The notes beneath the pieces were generated by a model. It saw only the letters and a list, made by a program, of their open reading frames with translations. It was not told the DNA's origin and searched no databases. A DNA stretch of 64,000 nucleotides from positions 5,087,722-5,151,721 of the forward strand of contig VZDJ01000052.1 of the NCBI GenBank assembly GCA_008694505.1, read 5' to 3'. The first letter of the stretch is position 1, and every line of letters starts with the position of its first letter. The position numbers and the translations under genes are program-made. Positions 62,714-64,000 of this stretch are shown here, one piece after another. The DNA comes from Cyanoderma ruficeps (taxonomy: Eukaryota; Chordata; Aves; Passeriformes; Timaliidae).

Positions 62714-64000
62714 ATTAATTAAGATTAGTTTACACAAGCAGCTTCTCATGCAGGGCTTTGATGCCCTGTTCTTTCCTTGCAGTAAGTCTCACTTCTGTAG
62801 GAGATTGCTGAAAAACAGGTTGGGGGTTTTTTTGTGGGGTTTTTTTTGTGTTTTAAACCTGTTTTTCAGCCAATAATTTTAAATTTGCAATGAAATCAGG
62901 CAAGGCCCACTTCAGCAGGACTTGCCAGGCCGTGGCTCAGTGACTCATGGCTGGAGTTGTGTGCAGTGTTCCACTCCTTGCAAAGTCAGAAGCAAACCTT
63001 CCCCACGCTTGTTTCAGGCCTGATAGTTTCAAACAACGGTGCTTTTGTTGCTCCTTTGGAGTTTTAGAGGGCTAAAATTTTATAAACAATACTTTTGGGC
63101 TGTTCTCTTAACCCTCCATTATGTAGATTAGAGAGAGGCAATAGAAATTTTTTTATTACTAAAATGAATGTTCATTGCTCATCACTAAAAGGCTCCATTT
63201 CTACACAGTGTATTAGAGAATGCTTAAAATAACAAGCAAGAAAGCAGCAGAGATGTGGATATTGTTTTTTCCAGTTATCTGCCTTTGATATTTTGAGATT
63301 TAATCAGAGAAAAAAGGAAGCTAACTTTTCTTGAGGCAACATAGCCTATTCAACAAAACTTCAACGTTTAAAATGTTGCAATTCCTAAACTCTACAAATT
63401 ATTATGAGCAAGGTTTCTAAAATGGCACGTTGCTGTGCATCAGAACTTCTTCTAACACGATATCAAATGCAATTATTAAAATGTTCATGTAAGTGAAAAG
63501 AGTCACTGACTTCAGTGGCAGTACAGATAAGCCTGGTGGTTTATCCTGCAACTTTGTGACATTTTTGAAGTCTAAACTGCTGTTTGTGTCTTCTGTCTGT
63601 TGAATGTGGCTTCAGGAGGGTAAAAAATGTGTGTGGTGCCATTTTCTGTGGAGTAAGGAAGATAAACACAGGGAAAAAAGAGCTTTAATGCACCCCCAGA
63701 GTGGTCCTTCACAGTTACTGTCTGTGTTTTTCTGCATGGGTGGGAGGGGAAGAGTAAAAAATTAACTTTCCACATGAAAAGGAAGATGAAAGACAGGGAT
63801 GGTGTTTCAGTGATGGAAAGCAAGACTGAGTGAGCCTGCTGTGCTGGAAAACTGAGGGGAACCTCTCCAGAGGGAAAACATTGGGAAGGAATTGGAGCCT
63901 TGTTACCAATGTTGATGCTTGAGAGTGTCAGGGCTTTGTCTTGGTTTTCTCTGATACCTGATCCAAGGGCAAATTCCCTCCTTGGCATGTTTATCTCACC
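62714..64000. other. Non-coding DNA with one strong inverted repeat
   Basis: Apart from the hairpin at 62807-62870, nothing is assignable. The minus-strand frame at 63572-63988 (138 codons) has no domain and is taken as chance. Confidence 0.5.
62807..62870. repeat. Perfect 15-bp inverted repeat with G/T-rich loop
   Basis: GCTGAAAAACAGGTT (62807-62821) and AACCTGTTTTTCAGC (62856-62870) are exact reverse complements. The 34-base loop between them is made almost wholly of G and T runs on the plus strand. It might be a remnant of a fold-back element or a slippage-made structure. The total is too short and the loop too long for a typical microRNA precursor. Confidence 0.85.

Noticed and set aside
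1..64000. Bacterial-type features, CRISPR arrays, operons, tRNA or rRNA genes
   Set aside because: None seen. Repeat content, CpG depletion and the lack of dense open frames show vertebrate non-coding DNA.

Overview
The window looks like non-coding DNA from a bird, probably a songbird. It is AT-rich and CpG-poor. It carries fragments of CR1, the dominant avian LINE, and LTR-like segments that resemble songbird endogenous retrovirus LTRs as I remember them. There are three single-base Ns, as in a draft assembly. I found no host protein-coding exon, tRNA, rRNA, CRISPR array, operon or CpG island. The longest open frames (186, 161 and 156 codons) have no recognisable domain and look like chance. 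The sequence alone cannot say whether this is a gene desert or the inside of a very large intron.

Layout. 1-4963 is unique AT-rich DNA. 4968-5323 is an antisense LTR-like segment, followed by a near-perfect hairpin at 5512-5564. 5565-11012 is unique DNA with short TTG repeats. 11013-11552 is an antisense CR1 fragment with a decayed reverse-transcriptase ORF tail. 11553-24043 is mostly unique, with a possible conserved non-coding block near 20860-21040 and an old palindromic repeat relic at 22828-22930. 24044-24230 is a full-length but diverged copy of U2 spliceosomal snRNA. 24231-44929 is mostly unique, with a CR1 3' end at 36560-36630, a 150-bp tandem duplication at 38362-38631 and a small assembly defect at 41102-41153. 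About 44930-45376 is a second LTR-like segment, in sense orientation. 48400-49600 is a decayed retroelement-like stretch read on the minus strand, followed by a 24-bp perfect palindrome at 49674-49697. 52300-53045 has a CR1 ORF fragment and an unclassified GC-rich segment. 62631-62713 is another CR1 3' end, followed by a 15-bp inverted repeat.

No set of genes works together here. The content is neutral or regulatory DNA with a retroelement history. The strongest single find is the U2-like locus: it keeps the length and collinearity of U2, but both U residues of the branch-point recognition element read C and the Sm site is damaged, so a pseudogene is the most likely reading. All family assignments are from memory of consensus sequences and were not checked by alignment software.
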